From: Gloeopeniophorella convolvens
Lineage: Eukaryota; Basidiomycota; Agaricomycetes; Russulales
Length of the DNA stretch: 64,000 bases
Direction of reading: 5' to 3'
Assembly: GCA_022496205.1 (NCBI GenBank)
Contig: WTXD01000014.1
Span: forward strand, 310,001-374,000
Below are positions 1-13,929 of this stretch, one piece after another (the first letter of the stretch is position 1; each line of letters begins with the position of its first letter). Made by a program: the position numbers and the translations under genes. A model generated the notes under the pieces. That model searched no databases. It saw only the letters and a program-made list of their open reading frames with translations, and was not told the origin of the DNA.

Positions 1-2579
1 TCAGGATGGGGTTCGGGCCGCCGCTTCTTCGGACGCGGATTGGCTGGAGCGTCTTGCCCCCGACGCCCCGGATGCAGGTGACCGATGACCGGTGACCGGT
101 GACCATTCCACATTTGCCGCCGCCGCCGTTTAGCTTTCTTTAGCTTGAACACATTTTCAGCGGGCGGGCGGCCCGAGGAGGGCGCCTCCATGACGCCGGC
201 CTAGACCCCGGACATGTCAAAAAACAGCACTGCTCAACATTCCAAGGCCCGACCGCTGCGCGCCGTCCGACGGACGCGTCGGGGCCTCGCAATGCACACG
301 TATGGCATGTTCCGCTCTCGGTAGGCCGATCGCTCGTGCTCATGGCCCGCGAGGCATGCAGACGGCCCTATGCAGAGCGCGGGCGCCGCGCGCGGACGGC
401 GCTGCCGAATCGCGTGACCAAGCGTAAGAACAGAGAGTTCCCGGAGCAACGCAGGAACTCGAAAAGATTCTTGGGCCCTACATTCGATGTGCCGCCCTGG
501 CCTCGAGGCGACTGCGGGGAGCCGGTGGACGGGCAGCTTGTCAACCCGGTTCGGACGGGATGAAGCAAGCAGCCAAGTAGATCGGAGCGAAGGCGCGCGG
601 CAGTTGCAAGTCCCTGCACAAAAGCAGCCGCACGCATGCTTGCCCACTTTGGGCTCGTCCTCAAGGCCTCACACCTCGAGCGTATCTTGTAGACGCCATT
701 ACACGTCACACACAATTGCGATCTGCAAAATCTGATCATTTCGCTCAGAAATGAAATACCCCGATAGCCGGGCACGATGTCGTTTATGTTTTTTTTTTCC
801 TGCTGTCCCCTGCTGTCCACGTCCCGTGCGATGAGACCGTCATGTGGGGGCGACGGTTGGTCTTTCTATCTGCAGCTACGTAAATGGCTTGCCGCAGTAT
901 CTGTGTTCGTTACAGAAGCCGGAGATGAGCGAGGGCACAGACGAGACTGCATAATTAGCTCTCTGGTCCCACCGCCCAATCGTAGCACAGCATGGCGATA
1001 GCGCGACAGAACACTGGCCGAGAGAACCGGCGTGGCCAAAGGTCTATGTTCGCCCGGATTGAACCAGCCGGGCCGTGGCGAAGGTGGAGTGCAGAAAATC
1101 TGATCCTTCTCCAAGCTCATAGAACTTTCAGGGTCCTGGCCAAGTCCAGAAAGCCGCCCCAGACAAGGAAGCACGAGGAGAGGCCAGAAGACGGGCCCGT
1201 ATGGGACAAGAACTTGCCACACGAACACAGTGGCGGAGAAGACGTAAGATTAACCCCTGGGGCGTGAGTCTGTGAGCGCATATCTGGTAGCTCCCATCCA
1301 AGAACACCAGTTGCCGCGTATCGCTCTTGGGCGGCGATTTCAGGGGAATGCGCTCGGTATCAGAGTTTACAGATTGCTTCCTCCATGGGCAGGACGGCGC
1401 CCAACCAATGCGATGAGCTGGTACCATGGAACTGACAGAATCACAGGTTTGCGAGGGTCGGCAAGGCTGCCTTCTTCGTGGTGTTGCATCCTCAGCCCCG
1501 CTGCGAGATGACGGGGCCCAAGGAAGCGACCTGCTGTGCCCAAATGTCTGCGACTTTTGGCTGCCTCATGGCCGCTACAAGTGCCTGGGCGTGTTCATGA
1601 TGACGTGCGATCGACAGGTTTGGTCGAGCATGAGAAGCAAGGAGAACTTAACTGCACAAGTATCAATGATTTAATGCGTCTCATTGATCCTTTATTTTAG
1701 CCGCGAAGGTTCCTACCTCACGGTGCACTTGTAAAACGTCGGAACTTGGTGTGGGCCACACGGAAGAAGAGTTCCTGGAAGAATCGCTTCCCCGTGGACA
1801 GAGACGAACTGGGACCTTGCAAGGCCATGTTTCCCTGGAACATGGGTAAATGGACATAGCCGACCGACTTTTAGCAACGCTCACTTACCTCCATCAAGTT
1901 TACCGCACCCACCACACCATCATGTTCACTCCACCCACATCGTCATGGCTATTTCACGAGTAGCCAGGTCTTTCGACAAAGCTGAATGACGTCTCAAACG
2001 ACAAACCCGTAGGGGAAATCTCAGATGGGCTGAGCTGTGAACCCTTTCAGCCGTATTGCCAACAGCAGTAGCAAGTACTGTACGCGCACACCTCCCACTA
2101 TGGCCAAATGGGACAGCTGAAAGCTGGCCGAGCTTCATCGGTTTACATGTCATGCATGACCTACCCACGAAGGCAATGACATCAGACTCGAGGCGATCTT
2201 CGAGTGACATATGGTAGGCCCCACCGCAAAGTCCTAATAGAATTATGCAATGGCTCGAGACCGTCTCATGCGCTCATGAATTCTCGAAGCCGCAGAATCT
2301 GCCCGACGGGTTTAGTGTTAGTTATGCGACAATCGATGGCGTGGAGTGGAAACAGCTCCAGGTCCCCGCCTGAGTATGTTGTGACAGGGTCGCACTGGAA
2401 TGAAACGTCTCGGCTTGCGACAGCACAAGAATCAGGCGCTGCAGGAAGCGCTTGCGGTTCCGCGGTCGGACATAACTGTCAGTCGTCGCATCAACTCTAA
2501 ACATCGAGAAACATATCTAGGTCATCTTTTGTCTACCGCATGACAAATAAGCTGCAGAAATGTGCCAAACGAACAGAGA
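1..2579. other. Region without a recognisable gene
   Basis: Short open frames occur on both strands, but none has a recognisable domain or an ATG with consistent splice sites. A short direct repeat of a GGTGACC-type unit lies near 80-105. The most coding-like piece is on the minus strand at about 1690-1960: a donor (gtaagt) and acceptor (ttccag) would join two open stretches ending in a basic C-terminus before a TGA near 1733. It has no recognisable domain and no clear start, so it is not called as a gene. Confidence 0.4.
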
Positions 2580-4738
<2,159 letters not shown>

Positions 4739-6400
4739 CGTAAAAAAAAAGAGGTTGGTGAAGGGTTGAAAGCCAAGAGAATGGCGGTGAGCGCAGGTTG
4801 TCGTCGATGGTAAAGATGGGCGTAACGATTAGGACTCTTATACGTATCTGCGGCATTTTTCGCAAGGAAGGATATGTATCACCCCGGGGTAGCGACCGTC
4901 AGTTCGCGGAGATGTTGCAGACAGTTACGGGCACCAGGCGGTTGCGATCAGCCTCAGGCGGATGATGATGTGGAAGGTCGCGCCCTGTACGGGCGAACCA
5001 ATAGGCATGCGAGGAGGAATTGTTTCACCGTTGCTGTGAGATCGTTCTGGGGATGGATGAGTCCGCGATCTCCAGGAAACAACGTTCATTCGCGGCGCTC
5101 GAGCGGTGCACCATCTGCATCATGATGCATGGGCGCTCAGTTCGCTCTCAGGCGGGCGTCGATCCTGTCGGTAATTAATGTTAGTCATAAGTCTACCTCT
5201 CCAAGGCTGCGTCCTTGTAGATGGTGGCGTCTGATCCTGTGCAAGCCGACGTTCGAATCCAGGGGACGAAGGAGAACGTGCACGGCATGGCTCAAAGTGG
5301 CCGCTGACCACATAAGCAGGAACCCACACTCTGGAACCGGAGGTGGACTCAATCAGAACCTTGTCAGACTCTTTCGGCCTTGGTGGTCACCCTCTCGTCG
5401 CACACACCCCGGTCCCTGTGGAAGGTAATTTTATTGCGAAACGTCCCAGGGACTTGTGTTAGGCCTAAGGCCTTAACAGTTCGCCAGCTAAAAATAAACG
5501 AAGACGCGGAGACACGCTTTACCTGCTTCGAATTGGCGCCAGCTCCCGTTTTTGTCCGCGAGCAGCTGGTCAGGCGTCTAATGACGTTGAATAACCACCG
5601 CATTCTCAAAGGCCAGGCACACAGAACTCAACGTGGAATCTGTTGCCAAGATGGTGGTCACGCTCCTGTGGCGCGAGATGTTACGAACCGCCAAGACGAC
5701 GGCGGCGTGGACGTCGGTCTCGAAGTGGAGATCCTCGAAATCAACGCTAGGTCCGTGGCCGCAGCCTTGACCTTTCTGGATGATGGTTGGCTTACTGCTT
5801 ATGCGACGACAACATTACTTGAATTGTCTACAAGTACGTCAAAACCTCTTGTGCGAGTTTCCCAAAGTGACTGGCCTTGACGACGGACGCTTCTTCGGAC
5901 GCTGTCACGAAGCAAGGCTCGTCGTCCTGGGTCAGGCTCCGTTCTGTTGGCCCCGGTCTTACGTGCGCCAGTCTGAAGACGCACATCTAGTCAATCAGGC
6001 GGTCTCTACGCAGGCAACAGTCGAAACGCGATTATGAAAGCGTCGCTGACTGCGTGTCTCCCAGGAACCTATAAGACGTGAGCGAGGGCAACCACTCGAA
6101 GGGACCTTCCAAAGTTTGCCTCTTTCCACGCTTTGCTGCGTTGACGCAGCCTGGATTAAGCGGGACCTTCTTCCCTCTCGATCCTTGGAGGCAAGCCTAC
6201 AGAGTATCCTATAGCAGCTCTGACTAACCAGGACCTTGAGCAGTTGACTCCATGCCGGGCATGGTGCGGGCAGCGCGACCTGCCGTAGTGCAGACGGTTA
6301 CAGCAGTGACTCGCAAAAAACGCCAGGAGCGGGAAGGAGCCACACGCACGTCCCCGACTTGAATCTTCACTGCGCTTGATGTGCTAACAAGCCATCACAG
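4739..6400. other. Intergenic stretch with minus-strand coding-like debris
   Basis: On the minus strand between about 5985 and 5600 one frame reads like protein. It contains QDDEPCFVTASEEASVVKAS, then a TAG, then a stretch containing VDFEDLHFETDVHAAVVLAV after a plausible small intron (gtaatg...ccag near 5830-5790). Further downstream the frames break repeatedly, and no family was recognised. The TAG and the missing ends suggest a decayed gene or an unmodelled divergent one. At 6238-6360 there may be an untranslated or first exon of the plus-strand gene that follows, ending with a branch-like gctaac and an acceptor at 6400. Confidence 0.35.
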
Positions 6401-6430
6401 CATCATCATCATCATCGTCATCATCATCAT
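6401..6430 (+). repeat. (TCA/ATC)n trinucleotide repeat coding poly-Ser
   Basis: A near-perfect ATC/TCA repeat lies directly after the splice acceptor and encodes a run of about nine serines at the beginning of the exon. Length variation between strains would change the protein without shifting frame. Confidence 0.8.
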
Positions 6431-7732
6431 TCACTAGTCAACCCCGCGTCGCTATACGTGACACTGGCTTGGTGCTCCATTCCATCAGGGCTGGTCACGA
6501 AGGTCGACAGGAGAACGGGAAAAATCGTGCGGCACTTGATGAAAGAGGTCCACCTGGCAATGGTCAGCAGGGTTCGGGCCCGGGAAATGGTGGTGGCCCT
6601 CGTGGTGGTGGTGGTGGTGGTGGTGGCGGCGGCGGCAGTAGTGGTGGCAATAACCCGAACGGCGGCAATAGTGGCAGCAAGGGCAGCCCCGCTAGCAACA
6701 GCCCACCAGCGGGCCTCCCTTCCCACTTTCCTCCGGGGTTCGTATCCAACGGTGACCCGACGATCAACTATTCGACTGGGTGGATGCTCACTTCAATGGG
6801 ACCAACGTTCGCGCACACGACCTCGAATTCGAACAGTCAGTTCTCTGTCAACTTCACTGGTATGTTCGATGCAGTGTAGCCCTGTTTTGCGCCTCACACC
6901 CAATTTGAAGGTGACGCCCTCACTGTCTATGGTCTCGTTGAGGAGTTTACAGACGAGTCGTCCGCTCCAATGGCAAGCTATCTGATAAATTCGACGGTCG
7001 TGGGAACTCCCGTAATTTCTCCGAACAACTTCAAGCAGCCAACCTTTCTAAGCCTCTTCAAGACTGATGGCTTACCACCCAATGGGACACATAACCTCAC
7101 CGTCATTGTGAACAGGGTGTCCGACAAAGTTCCCTATATGTTCCTTGGCTTCTCCCCTGGCGATGATCACTTCATGTTACCGGCTCAGCTGTCGGGGGAT
7201 AAATCTGGGCCCAGCCATCGCGGGCCTGACCGTACAACCCTTGTCATCGGCGCAGTGTTGGGGTCCATTATCTTTCTCCTCCTGTGCATTATCGCTGGAT
7301 TTTTCGTTCTCCGGTGGAGAAGGAGACGTGTTGGAGGCTCACAAGCATGGAGACAAAATTTCATGCAGCGTTCTATCATGACAAGCTCAGGTACGTCCAT
7401 TGTGCCGTTTATATGGTCATTGGTTGAACCTACTTCGTCCGTTCACCTTAGCAGGCATACCTCTCACGTCTACGGAGTCTATCCTTGGACCATATTACCA
7501 GAGAAGATTGTCTTCTGGCTACCCTACTGGTGTCACAGAACGTACCTCCAGCATGATTCTAGACAAACGTACGAATCCGACGCCTGTCAGTGCGACGCCG
7601 GGCAGCCGTATGCCGAAACCATACTGGAGTCCCACAGCTACACACGTAACATCCCCGCGTCAGGCTTCATCTCTTCGTCCACCTGACTCCATGAGGGACG
7701 AGGAGAAAGCCATCGCGCAGCCGGCGTTCTAG
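6401..7732 (+). CDS. Ser/Gly-rich single-pass membrane protein, 5' end unresolved
   Basis: Three exons are clear: 6401-6859, 6911-7390 and 7452-7732, with intron 1 gtatgt...gaag and intron 2 gtacgt...ttag. The product starts in a run of serines, passes through a Gly/Asn/Ser-rich stretch (about 6590-6700), and then has an extracellular-type domain with STGWMLTSMGPTFAHT and, across the splice, NFTGDALTVYG. This pattern is common in agaricomycete surface proteins with one membrane span. A transmembrane helix follows (LVIGAVLGSIIFLLLCIIAG), flanked by RWRRRR on the cytosolic side, and a Ser/Pro-rich tail. The acceptor at 6400 means at least one upstream exon with the start codon and perhaps a signal peptide. 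I could not place it; an ATG at 6253 is one candidate. The function is unknown; a cell-surface or sensor-like role is only an inference. Confidence 0.7.
6594..6650 (+). repeat. (GGT)n tract coding poly-Gly
   Basis: A GGT/GGC tract inside the same exon encodes roughly a dozen consecutive glycines, followed by Ser/Gly/Asn-rich sequence. The opposite strand reads as poly-Pro, which explains the proline-rich antisense open frame. Confidence 0.8.
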
Positions 7733-8128
7733 ATCCATAGGTTGCTCCCTCGGAGGTGCTTGGTCGAACGGACGTACATTTTCGCTGTCTTTTTTATACT
7801 GTAACATTTCTTGGTGTATACCCACTTGTCATACTATATGCATATGTATCAATTGCCTGTTGGAAAGGAATCAGTAAGGGAGATACTTGGGCTTGACTGC
7901 TCCCATGGCCCATCGCGGACGCACGGGGAGGCGCGCGCGGCGGGCGGCGGCTGGCGGCGGTGTGGGTTTACCACGGCCTTCAAGCTTCAAGCTTCAAGTT
8001 GTGGCGACGTATGTCTCGATTACGTAACGCGAACAGGTGTCCGCCACGGCAACACTGGTGTCTAGTTACAGGCCAACCTCTGACCTCACCCTCACCTCGC
8101 CGCATCGCGTCCCAGGGAGTCGTCCAAT
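7733..8128. other. Intergenic region upstream of ERV25
   Basis: It holds the 3' flank of the membrane-protein gene and the promoter side of ERV25. A short tandem repeat of aagcttc units lies at about 7980-8000. No other feature was seen. Confidence 0.5.
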
Positions 8129-8952
8129 ATGCTGTCGCGGGGACCAACAAGTGCTATTCTCGCCTTGCTTGCCGTCCTTCTCTTCACACACCCCGCCAGC
8201 GCCATCAAATTCGCCCTCCAGGCCTACCGTTACCCACCAGCAAAATGCATCTGGAATTCGGCCCATCCCAATGCGCTCGTGATCGTCACTGCAAATGTCA
8301 GCCCGGGTGCTGACCAGCGCATCGACGTTGAAATCATCGACTCGAGTCCTCAGAAGAACGTGTACCTACACAAGAAGGGAATCAACGGCGAGACGAGGCT
8401 GGCTATCACCGCACACTCGGAGGGCGAAGTTGGTGTTTGCTTTAGAAACTACTTGGATCATGGTATGGAACAAAGAGCTTCCCGTAAGGCACATGTATTC
8501 ACGGACATGAGGATAGACGTGCCCTCGCAGGACGCCAAGAAGAAGTCACGTATCATTGACTTGGACGTAGACATTGGTGCTGATGCTGTGGACTACAAGT
8601 GAGTCTCTCCTCGCGTTCTCCATGGCGCGGGTCTTACCCGCCATTCCCAAGTGCCATTGCAAACCAGGAATCCTTGTCTGGTCTCGAGACGGAGATGCGC
8701 AAGCTTGAGGGGATTGTCAAGGAGATCGTGGACGAGATGGACTACCTTAAGAGGAGAGAAGAACGGTTCCAGAATACGAACAGTGCGTCTGCTGCCCGAG
8801 CCACTGACTCGCTGACTGACACGCACCCAGTGTCCACGAACCTTCGCGTGCAAAACTTTGCGTGGTTCACAATTATTGCGTTACTTGCCCTTAGTGCATG
8901 GCAGATATTCCATCTGCGCGCATTCTTTAAGCGCAAGTACCTGATTGACTAG
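8129..8952 (+). CDS. ERV25: p24-family cargo receptor Erv25 (p24 delta)
   Basis: A component of COPII/COPI vesicles cycling between ER and Golgi in complex with other p24 proteins. Exons are 8129-8598, 8652-8782 and 8831-8952, about 240 residues, the usual p24 length. The first 25 or so residues form a signal peptide (hydrophobic ILALLAVLLF, then ASA). A GOLD domain follows with its cysteine pair (AKCIWN and VGVCFRN). Then come the membrane-proximal coiled coil (EMRKLEGIVKEIVDEMDYLK), the NLRVQNF block, one transmembrane helix, and a short cytosolic tail containing FF and a basic KRK motif ending in LID. The stretch DVDIGADAVDYN is typical of the delta subfamily, so Erv25 is preferred over Emp24 or Erp proteins. 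It converges on DUS1. Confidence 0.9.
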
Positions 8953-9087
8953 ATGCACGTCTGTCTGCACCGTCTTAATGTCACGCACACTACATGACTT
9001 ATCGTGATCTGCTATTCATATATCCTCTAAATGAACCATCTCAAGCCCGAGAATATCACCAGGAGAAAGCTCGTTATCCAGGTTATC

Positions 9088-10339
9088 TTAAGGCTGGGGC
9101 TCTGCATGGGCGCTGCTATCATCGTCCCTCTCCTTTCCACTCGGCACGTTAGGAGGACCAGAATTCCCCCTCCAATCTCTTACTTTACCTCTCAAGAGCA
9201 CCTCGATTTGGTCGAGCGACATGCACTGTCCGAGTTGCGTGCAGAATCGGGAGAACCACGGCCGTCGCTCGCTGGTGAACGTTACTGACAGCCGCAATGG
9301 GTAGGTTCTGCCAACACTCACCATTGAAATTCCATAAAGTGCCGAACGTGGCTCTGCACAGTCTTAAGTGAAGCCGTTTCGGGGTACATTCGACACGAGT
9401 CAAGATACTCGAGGGACACAGAGACGGGATCTGGAAGTGTACCCTCGAACAAGCTATCCCAGGTGTCAGCTACAATTAGGAACACTCTGGGCGCCGATAT
9501 ACTAACTATGGATTGCCCAGCAAAGTCTCTCCAACCATCACCCCGCTTGCGCCTGTGAGCTTTTTGTTTTGTAATACGTCATCCCAGGTGCGGACGTTCC
9601 CATTGCTGATGACCGGGATCTGGAGGCTTTCTACGAGGGTCTTCACCACTGAGAGGTCGGCCGCACCTTGTCGACGGCGGCGCGCGGATGGGTGACGTGC
9701 GTGCAGCGCGACAAAAGACGCCCCGGAGGCTTCGAGGGCACTTGCAAGCGTCAATGTCGCCGCCGTCGGGCTACAGAGGCGTAGCTTGGCAGAAACTGGG
9801 ACGGGCAGAGACCGTGAAAGGGATGAGACTGTACAAATCGGGTAGATCAATATGTGTGCGAGAGGTTACCCATTCCTCTGATGGTCACCTATGCTCTGGA
9901 CAAGTGGCCAGTCTTTCTTTCCAAGTAGATATGCCCCAATATGCTCCTCTCGTGCGACGTCTTGTGGACATCCCAGGTTCAGATCTGCGCCGCTTTGCAT
10001 CGGGTGATTCAGCGCCTACTCGATGACTCGGAGACACCCCCGAACGCAAACGACTGTACCTATACCATCGCACACATCAGCAACTTTCTTGGCTCCACGG
10101 ACGACTTCCTCGGGATCATTACCACACACTTGCACGATCACTTTCCCCGGTGAAGAGCGGCCGAGTTCCAGAGCGCGACGATGGAAAGCAAGGTAATCGG
10201 CATCAGAAAGAAGACGAGCGGGTCGGAGCATCTCTGTGTATGTGAGCGTAGCGCCGTGTCGGTGGACGAGAGCGCGAAAAGGTGTGTCCGACTGATTGAC
10301 CATGGGCGCCGCGATGTAGCTGAGATCCAGACTGTCCAT
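9088..10339 (-). CDS. DUS1: tRNA-dihydrouridine synthase, Dus1 type
   Basis: FMN-dependent reduction of uridine in the tRNA D-loop. Five exons keep phase: 10339-10060, 9984-9889, 9828-9507, 9453-9322 and 9271-9088, giving 337 residues. The start MDSLDLSYIAAPMVNQSDTP matches the Dus N-terminus, where the FMN barrel begins. NLGCPQ carries the catalytic cysteine, and VALHARHPSARRR, IPVISNGNVRTWDDV and ASGVMVGETLLGNP form the FMN-phosphate side of the barrel. The C-terminal SLKTVQSHVRHF and RPWFSRF blocks are the helical recombinant domain. Dus1 (positions 16/17) fits better than Dus2 or Dus3 because there is no extra RNA-binding or zinc-finger domain. An in-frame upstream ATG would add about 20 residues, so the start is likely but not certain. 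Confidence 0.88.
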
Positions 10340-10576
10340 GGTGATCTCTCGGAAAAGACCCTGCAAGCGCTGACGCTGGCCGCGGAAGCCCAAGAGCATG
10401 CTGACGGGCCGGTCCGATCACCCGGGCTGTTGACAGACTATTAGGGGCCTTCAAGACCACGCTTTGCAGACCACCGTGACCAGCGGCGAGTTCCAGAGTT
10501 CCCCTAGAGTAACACGGTCTCGGGGTGCCCGGGGAACAAAAGAAGTCATGATACCTCCCCTTATCTCCAACCCGCC

Positions 10577-12197
10577 ATGTCGCTGCAAAGGGACACCAAG
10601 AACTCCATCAAGGGCATAGAGGTATGTATCTCTGTATCTCATTCTATATTCAATGCCCCGCGGTCTACCGGACATGCCCTGAGGCCAGAGTCCCTGTTCC
10701 TAGGTGTTTCGTGTTCCGCACAGGTGGCTCTTTGTCCGTGTGGAGACGATCGACGGCATCGTGGGCTGGGGAGAAGCTACGCTTGAAGGGCATACGGAGG
10801 CCGTCGAAGGTGCTTTAGCAGCTCTCCGCGACCAGTTCCTTGGCTGGGACGCCGATGGTATCGAGGACATCTGGCAGCACGCGTACCGTGGCGGCTTCTA
10901 TCGTGGCGGTCCGGTACTCATGGTATGTTCTGTCGCCTAGAGTCGATGGCCGGGTATTGAAGATGCCGTGCCCAGTCTGCGTTGTCTGGGCTCGACATCG
11001 CACTCTGGGACATCAAAGGGAAGAAACTTGGGACCCCGATCTGGCAACTTCTTGGAGGCAAAGTTCGAGACCGCGTAAGAGTGTATGGGTGGATCGGTGG
11101 GGACCGCCCTGGGTCAACTATCCTTGTCGAAGCCGCGAAGAGGAGGCAGCAAGGGTTCACGGCAGTCAAGATGAACGCGACGGGTACGCCAACGTTATCA
11201 TACCATGGCGCCTGTGAGTCACGCGACTTTGCAAACAAGAGTCCATCGGATGGCTGGACTCCCGGGGGAGTCTGGACAAAATCGCCTTTGCGGTTGCCTC
11301 TGTGCAGGGCCTAGGTCTCGACGTTGGCGTAGACTTCCACGGCCGCCTTCACAAGCCGACGGCCAAGCAGCTCGCCAAATTACTAGAACATGTTCGACCC
11401 ATGTTCATCGAAGGTGCCGAAAGGGCCGATGTGAATTGTGAAATGTAAAATGTGCTAATGCCTCAGCTCGTCCAGAACCCCTGCTGCCTACCCAACCTGA
11501 AGAGATCGCGGATCTTGCTCGTCAGGTCTCTATCCCGATAGCACTCGGTGAACGACTTTACACACGCTCAGACTTCCGGCCCTACTTCGAGAAGCGTGCA
11601 GTCGACATTGCCCAACCTGATGTACGATCGTGCCCAACACGTTCGTTACACGCCGCCCTCGTGATCGGATTTTGGCTTCTAGGTGGAGGAATAAGCGAGC
11701 TCCGCCGCATAGCCTCCTTTGCTGAGATATATGACGTCGCAATAGCCCCGCACTGCCCAATAGGACCGATCGCGTTGGCAGCATGTATCCAAGTTGCTCT
11801 GAACGCACCGAACTGTGAGTACGCGTTCTTGTCGTCTGTACGTTCACATTGATTGCCGATAGTTGTTATTCAAGAAATGAGCTGGGAGGTGAAACGATAT
11901 TATCCTTCTTGACACAATTGTCCTAACGGTCGCTCCCAGATTCACTATAACGAACGCGCAGATCTTTACACCTACCTTGCTGACGCCTCCGTTCTTTCGG
12001 TGAAAGATGGGCACATCATTGCTCCTGTTGGTATGTGTACACCTAGCAGAAGGTTGATCATTGTTGACGCCGCAAGGGTAGGTCCCGGGTTAGGCATAAC
12101 GATCAATGAACAACTAGTCAAGGAAGCAGCAGCTGATTGTAAACCATGGGCAACTCTTACATGGCGTGGACCCGACGGCACTTTGCGCGAGTGGTAG
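10577..12197 (+). CDS. Enolase-superfamily sugar-acid dehydratase, galactonate dehydratase-like
   Basis: A mandelate racemase/muconate lactonizing enzyme family member, most like D-galactonate dehydratase: it abstracts a proton alpha to the carboxylate and eliminates water, feeding sugar-acid breakdown. Family motifs appear in order: [31 protein letters not shown] (catalytic-lysine region), [15 protein letters not shown] (metal ligand Asp and the His typical of this subgroup), MFIEEPLLP (metal Glu, split by an intron), [12 protein letters not shown] (metal Glu), [13 protein letters not shown] (catalytic His) and HYNE, ending in a PGLGI block. Most junctions phase cleanly. The exception is about 11620-11690, between AQPD and GGGISE: no GT-AG pair restores the conserved spacing, while read-through stays open and adds about 20 residues. 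The substrate is inferred from family resemblance only. Confidence 0.82.
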
Positions 12198-12677
12198 GCA
12201 GGTCAAGTTGATGCGAAGAATGAAGGCGGCGTTTAACCTGTAAGGAGTGTCAGCTGCACACTATGTGACAAACCGAGCCTGTGAAATACGATCAGAATCG
12301 ATTCATGATCACAGCCCAGTGGGTGCGATGCCGTCGTTGTGTCCACCCCGGGGTTATAGCATTGACGTGAGCTTGTAAGAGAGTCACTAACATCATGGCA
12401 CCGGCGGCTCCTTACGTACGCTCGGTAGCGATGTGTGCGCCTGAAGTCAGATTCTCGTTGGCGGCTGGACGGCCCGTGCGGTGACAGCATTTTTCATCGC
12501 CTTTCATCCGAACACTTCGAGTGGTCACTCTAGGGTCTGTCGCCGTCAGCCATCTAGCCTGTCTCACTGCAAACTAATACCTTCATCACCCTCAAGACAC
12601 GATGCTTGTACTTTAAGATCCGTTGTCTCGGCCGTATTTTACTGGAGACATTGCACAAGAATTTCACCCTCACTGGC
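12198..12677. other. Intergenic region before the methyltransferase gene
   Basis: No open frame with support was seen. The stretch just upstream of 12678 is pyrimidine-rich in places, as expected for a promoter or 5' leader, but no specific element could be named. Confidence 0.4.
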
Positions 12678-13832
12678 ATGACCGCCACCAACTCTCTACC
12701 GATCCTGCCTCCCACAGGCCAACTCCCGCCGATCAAAAAGCTCGGAAAGCTACCTACTGAATTGCTCCTCGAGGCCATTCAATACTTGCAGGCCGTCTAC
12801 AACCCGGTGGTCTGCAGCTCGCGGCGCACCACGCGTCAGGAGCACCACGCCCGGAAGGACTCCGACGTGGTCGGCAGCAAGGCCCTGGATTCGATCCGCG
12901 CGGACGCATTCGAGCACGCGCACGCGATGCGGTGGCTCATCGCGCTCATCGCGCAGGCGACGCTACGCGCCGATGCGGACGCGATCGAGCCGCTCGTGCA
13001 CGCCGCCGCGGCGCTACTCGCGCTCTGCGCGGGCGCCGCGTCCGCAGGCACGCGCACGCGCACGTACGCGCTCGGCGGCGTGCGCGTGCAGCTCACGGAC
13101 GTCCCACTGCAGAACGACGACTTTGGCAGCGTCGGCGCGCAGACGTGGGGTAGCGCGTGCCTGCTCGCGGAGATGGTCACCGAGGCGCCTGCGCGGTTCG
13201 GGCTTGGTGGGGGCGGAGGCGGGAGCGGGGGTGGAGGCGAGGACGGGATCCGCGTGCTGGAACTCGGGGCGGGGACGGGGCTCGTCAGTCTGGCGGTCGG
13301 CAAGGTCCTGGAATTAGAGGGGCGCCGCGCGGAGGTGGTCGCGTCGGACTACTACCCGACCGTGCTGGAGAACTTGCGCATGAACATCAAGAACAACTTC
13401 CCCTCCGGCGCCGGTGCTGCGGTCTCTGCGCACTTCCTTGACTGGGCCAAGGCGGCGGATCCCGCGGACGCACTCGAGGCGCCATTTGACGCACCTTTTG
13501 ACGAGGTGTTCGGCGCAGATATCGTATACGAGCTGGAGCACGCCGCGTGGATCCGCGCGTGTCTTCTGCGACTACTTCGGTTGACCGGACGCTTCCATCT
13601 GGCGATACCCCTTCGTACAGGCTTCTCGCGCGAGTCAGAGACAGTCGAGCGCGTATTCCCTCATGTAGACGACACGCGGCAGATAACGGGAAGAGGACCC
13701 TTGTTGTGCATCACCCAGAAGGAGAGCATCACATGCGACGCAGGGTCCGATATGATGCCTGGAGGCAAGGGCGAGGTAGAATATGCACATTACACAATAG
13801 AATGGGCAGCGGGCGTAGAGCTTGAAGCTTAA
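12678..13832 (+). CDS. SAM-dependent methyltransferase, Methyltransf_16 (lysine/nicotinamide N-MT-like) family
   Basis: A single-exon gene of 384 residues. The first ATG in frame is at 12678; the frame is open further upstream but has no ATG. The core has the VGAQTWGSACLLAEM block that precedes the SAM fold in family-16 protein lysine methyltransferases, motif I VLELGAGTGLVSLA (about residues 192-205), the acidic motif II VVASDYYPTVLENL, and FGADIVYELEHAAWI in the motif IV/post-I position. A Gly-rich linker (about residues 177-188) just before motif I is an insertion. The family methylates lysines on eEF1A, ribosomal proteins or other targets; which substrate applies here cannot be read from sequence. 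GC content is very high across the 12.9-13.5 kb part. Confidence 0.78.
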   Translation: MTATNSLPILPPTGQLPPIKKLGKLPTELLLEAIQYLQAVYNPVVCSSRRTTRQEHHARKDSDVVGSKALDSIRADAFEHAHAMRWLIALIAQATLRADADAIEPLVHAAAALLALCAGAASAGTRTRTYALGGVRVQLTDVPLQNDDFGSVGAQTWGSACLLAEMVTEAPARFGLGGGGGGSGGGGEDGIRVLELGAGTGLVSLAVGKVLELEGRRAEVVASDYYPTVLENLRMNIKNNFPSGAGAAVSAHFLDWAKAADPADALEAPFDAPFDEVFGADIVYELEHAAWIRACLLRLLRLTGRFHLAIPLRTGFSRESETVERVFPHVDDTRQITGRGPLLCITQKESITCDAGSDMMPGGKGEVEYAHYTIEWAAGVELEA

Positions 13833-13929
13833 TGAGCAGGGTTCGGGAGGGTCAACCGATCTCGTAGTCTAGACACTTGTTGCTCACACTTTCATTGGGA
13901 TAGATGACTACTATACAGTATGGATACAA

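Noticed and set aside
5245..5265. GTTCGAATCC-like string resembling a tRNA B box
   Set aside because: No matching A box or cloverleaf arms could be formed around it.
9031..9288. Plus-strand 85-codon open frame with a hydrophobic stretch
   Set aside because: It lies opposite the last exon of DUS1 (9271-9088), which is supported by phase and family conservation; the plus frame has no support of its own.
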